6,627 nt of DNA, taken from NCBI GenBank assembly GCA_003158705.1, contig PMKX01000127.1:1-6627 (forward strand), read 5' to 3'. A program made the position numbers and the translations under genes. Below are positions 5,909 to 6,627 of the stretch, piece by piece. The notes beneath the pieces are model-generated. The model saw only the letters and a list, made by a program, of their open reading frames with translations. It was not told the DNA's origin and searched no databases. Source of the stretch: Actinomycetota bacterium (lineage in GTDB: Bacteria > Actinomycetota > Thermoleophilia > UBA2241). The stretch's first letter is position 1. Every line of letters starts with the position of its first letter.

Positions 5909-6627
<719 letters not shown>

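Overview
The window reads as a chromosomal housekeeping segment of a GC-rich actinobacterium. Three things support this: strong G/C preference at third codon positions with many GTG starts, a small surface protein with an LAxTG-type (class E) sortase signal, and an ATP-synthase/murA/LytR-CpsA-Psr gene order. A deep-branching class such as Thermoleophilia is my guess from the style of the LCP proteins; the sequence alone does not prove it. I see no mobile element, CRISPR array, tRNA or rRNA.

Layout, left to right. Positions 1-126 (minus) hold the first 42 codons of an unidentified membrane protein that runs off the left edge; a perfect TATAAT box ends 7 nt before its ATG, which suggests a leaderless mRNA. 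Positions 127-360 are a divergent promoter region whose right half looks like a structured 5' leader with three small hairpins. Positions 361-726 (plus) encode a secreted 121-aa protein with a signal peptide, an LAFTG sorting motif, a hydrophobic segment and an Arg tail. A 14-bp perfect hairpin with a T-rich tail (751-794) terminates this gene and lies between it and the convergent genes from the right.

The rest (825-6627) is one co-directional minus-strand block. In transcription order it contains the 3' end of atpD (F1 beta), atpC (F1 epsilon), murA (first committed step of peptidoglycan synthesis), a canonical three-TM LCP protein with LytR_C and an extra C-terminal domain, and a second LCP-like protein whose catalytic motifs are lost although it keeps a membrane anchor and a LytR_C-like C-terminus. 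atpD/atpC and LCP/LCP-like each overlap by a 4-base GTGA, indicating translational coupling. A TATACT box between atpC and murA may give the cell-wall genes their own promoter.

How the genes work together: ATP synthase subunits sit upstream of a cell-wall module. MurA starts the peptidoglycan precursor pathway in the cytoplasm. The LCP protein probably attaches a lipid-carried glycopolymer to peptidoglycan outside the membrane. The degenerate paralogue, made from a coupled start, probably acts as a non-catalytic partner or polymer-binding scaffold. The most unusual item is this tandem active/inactive LCP pair, with an unidentified alpha/beta-looking insert in the inactive member.
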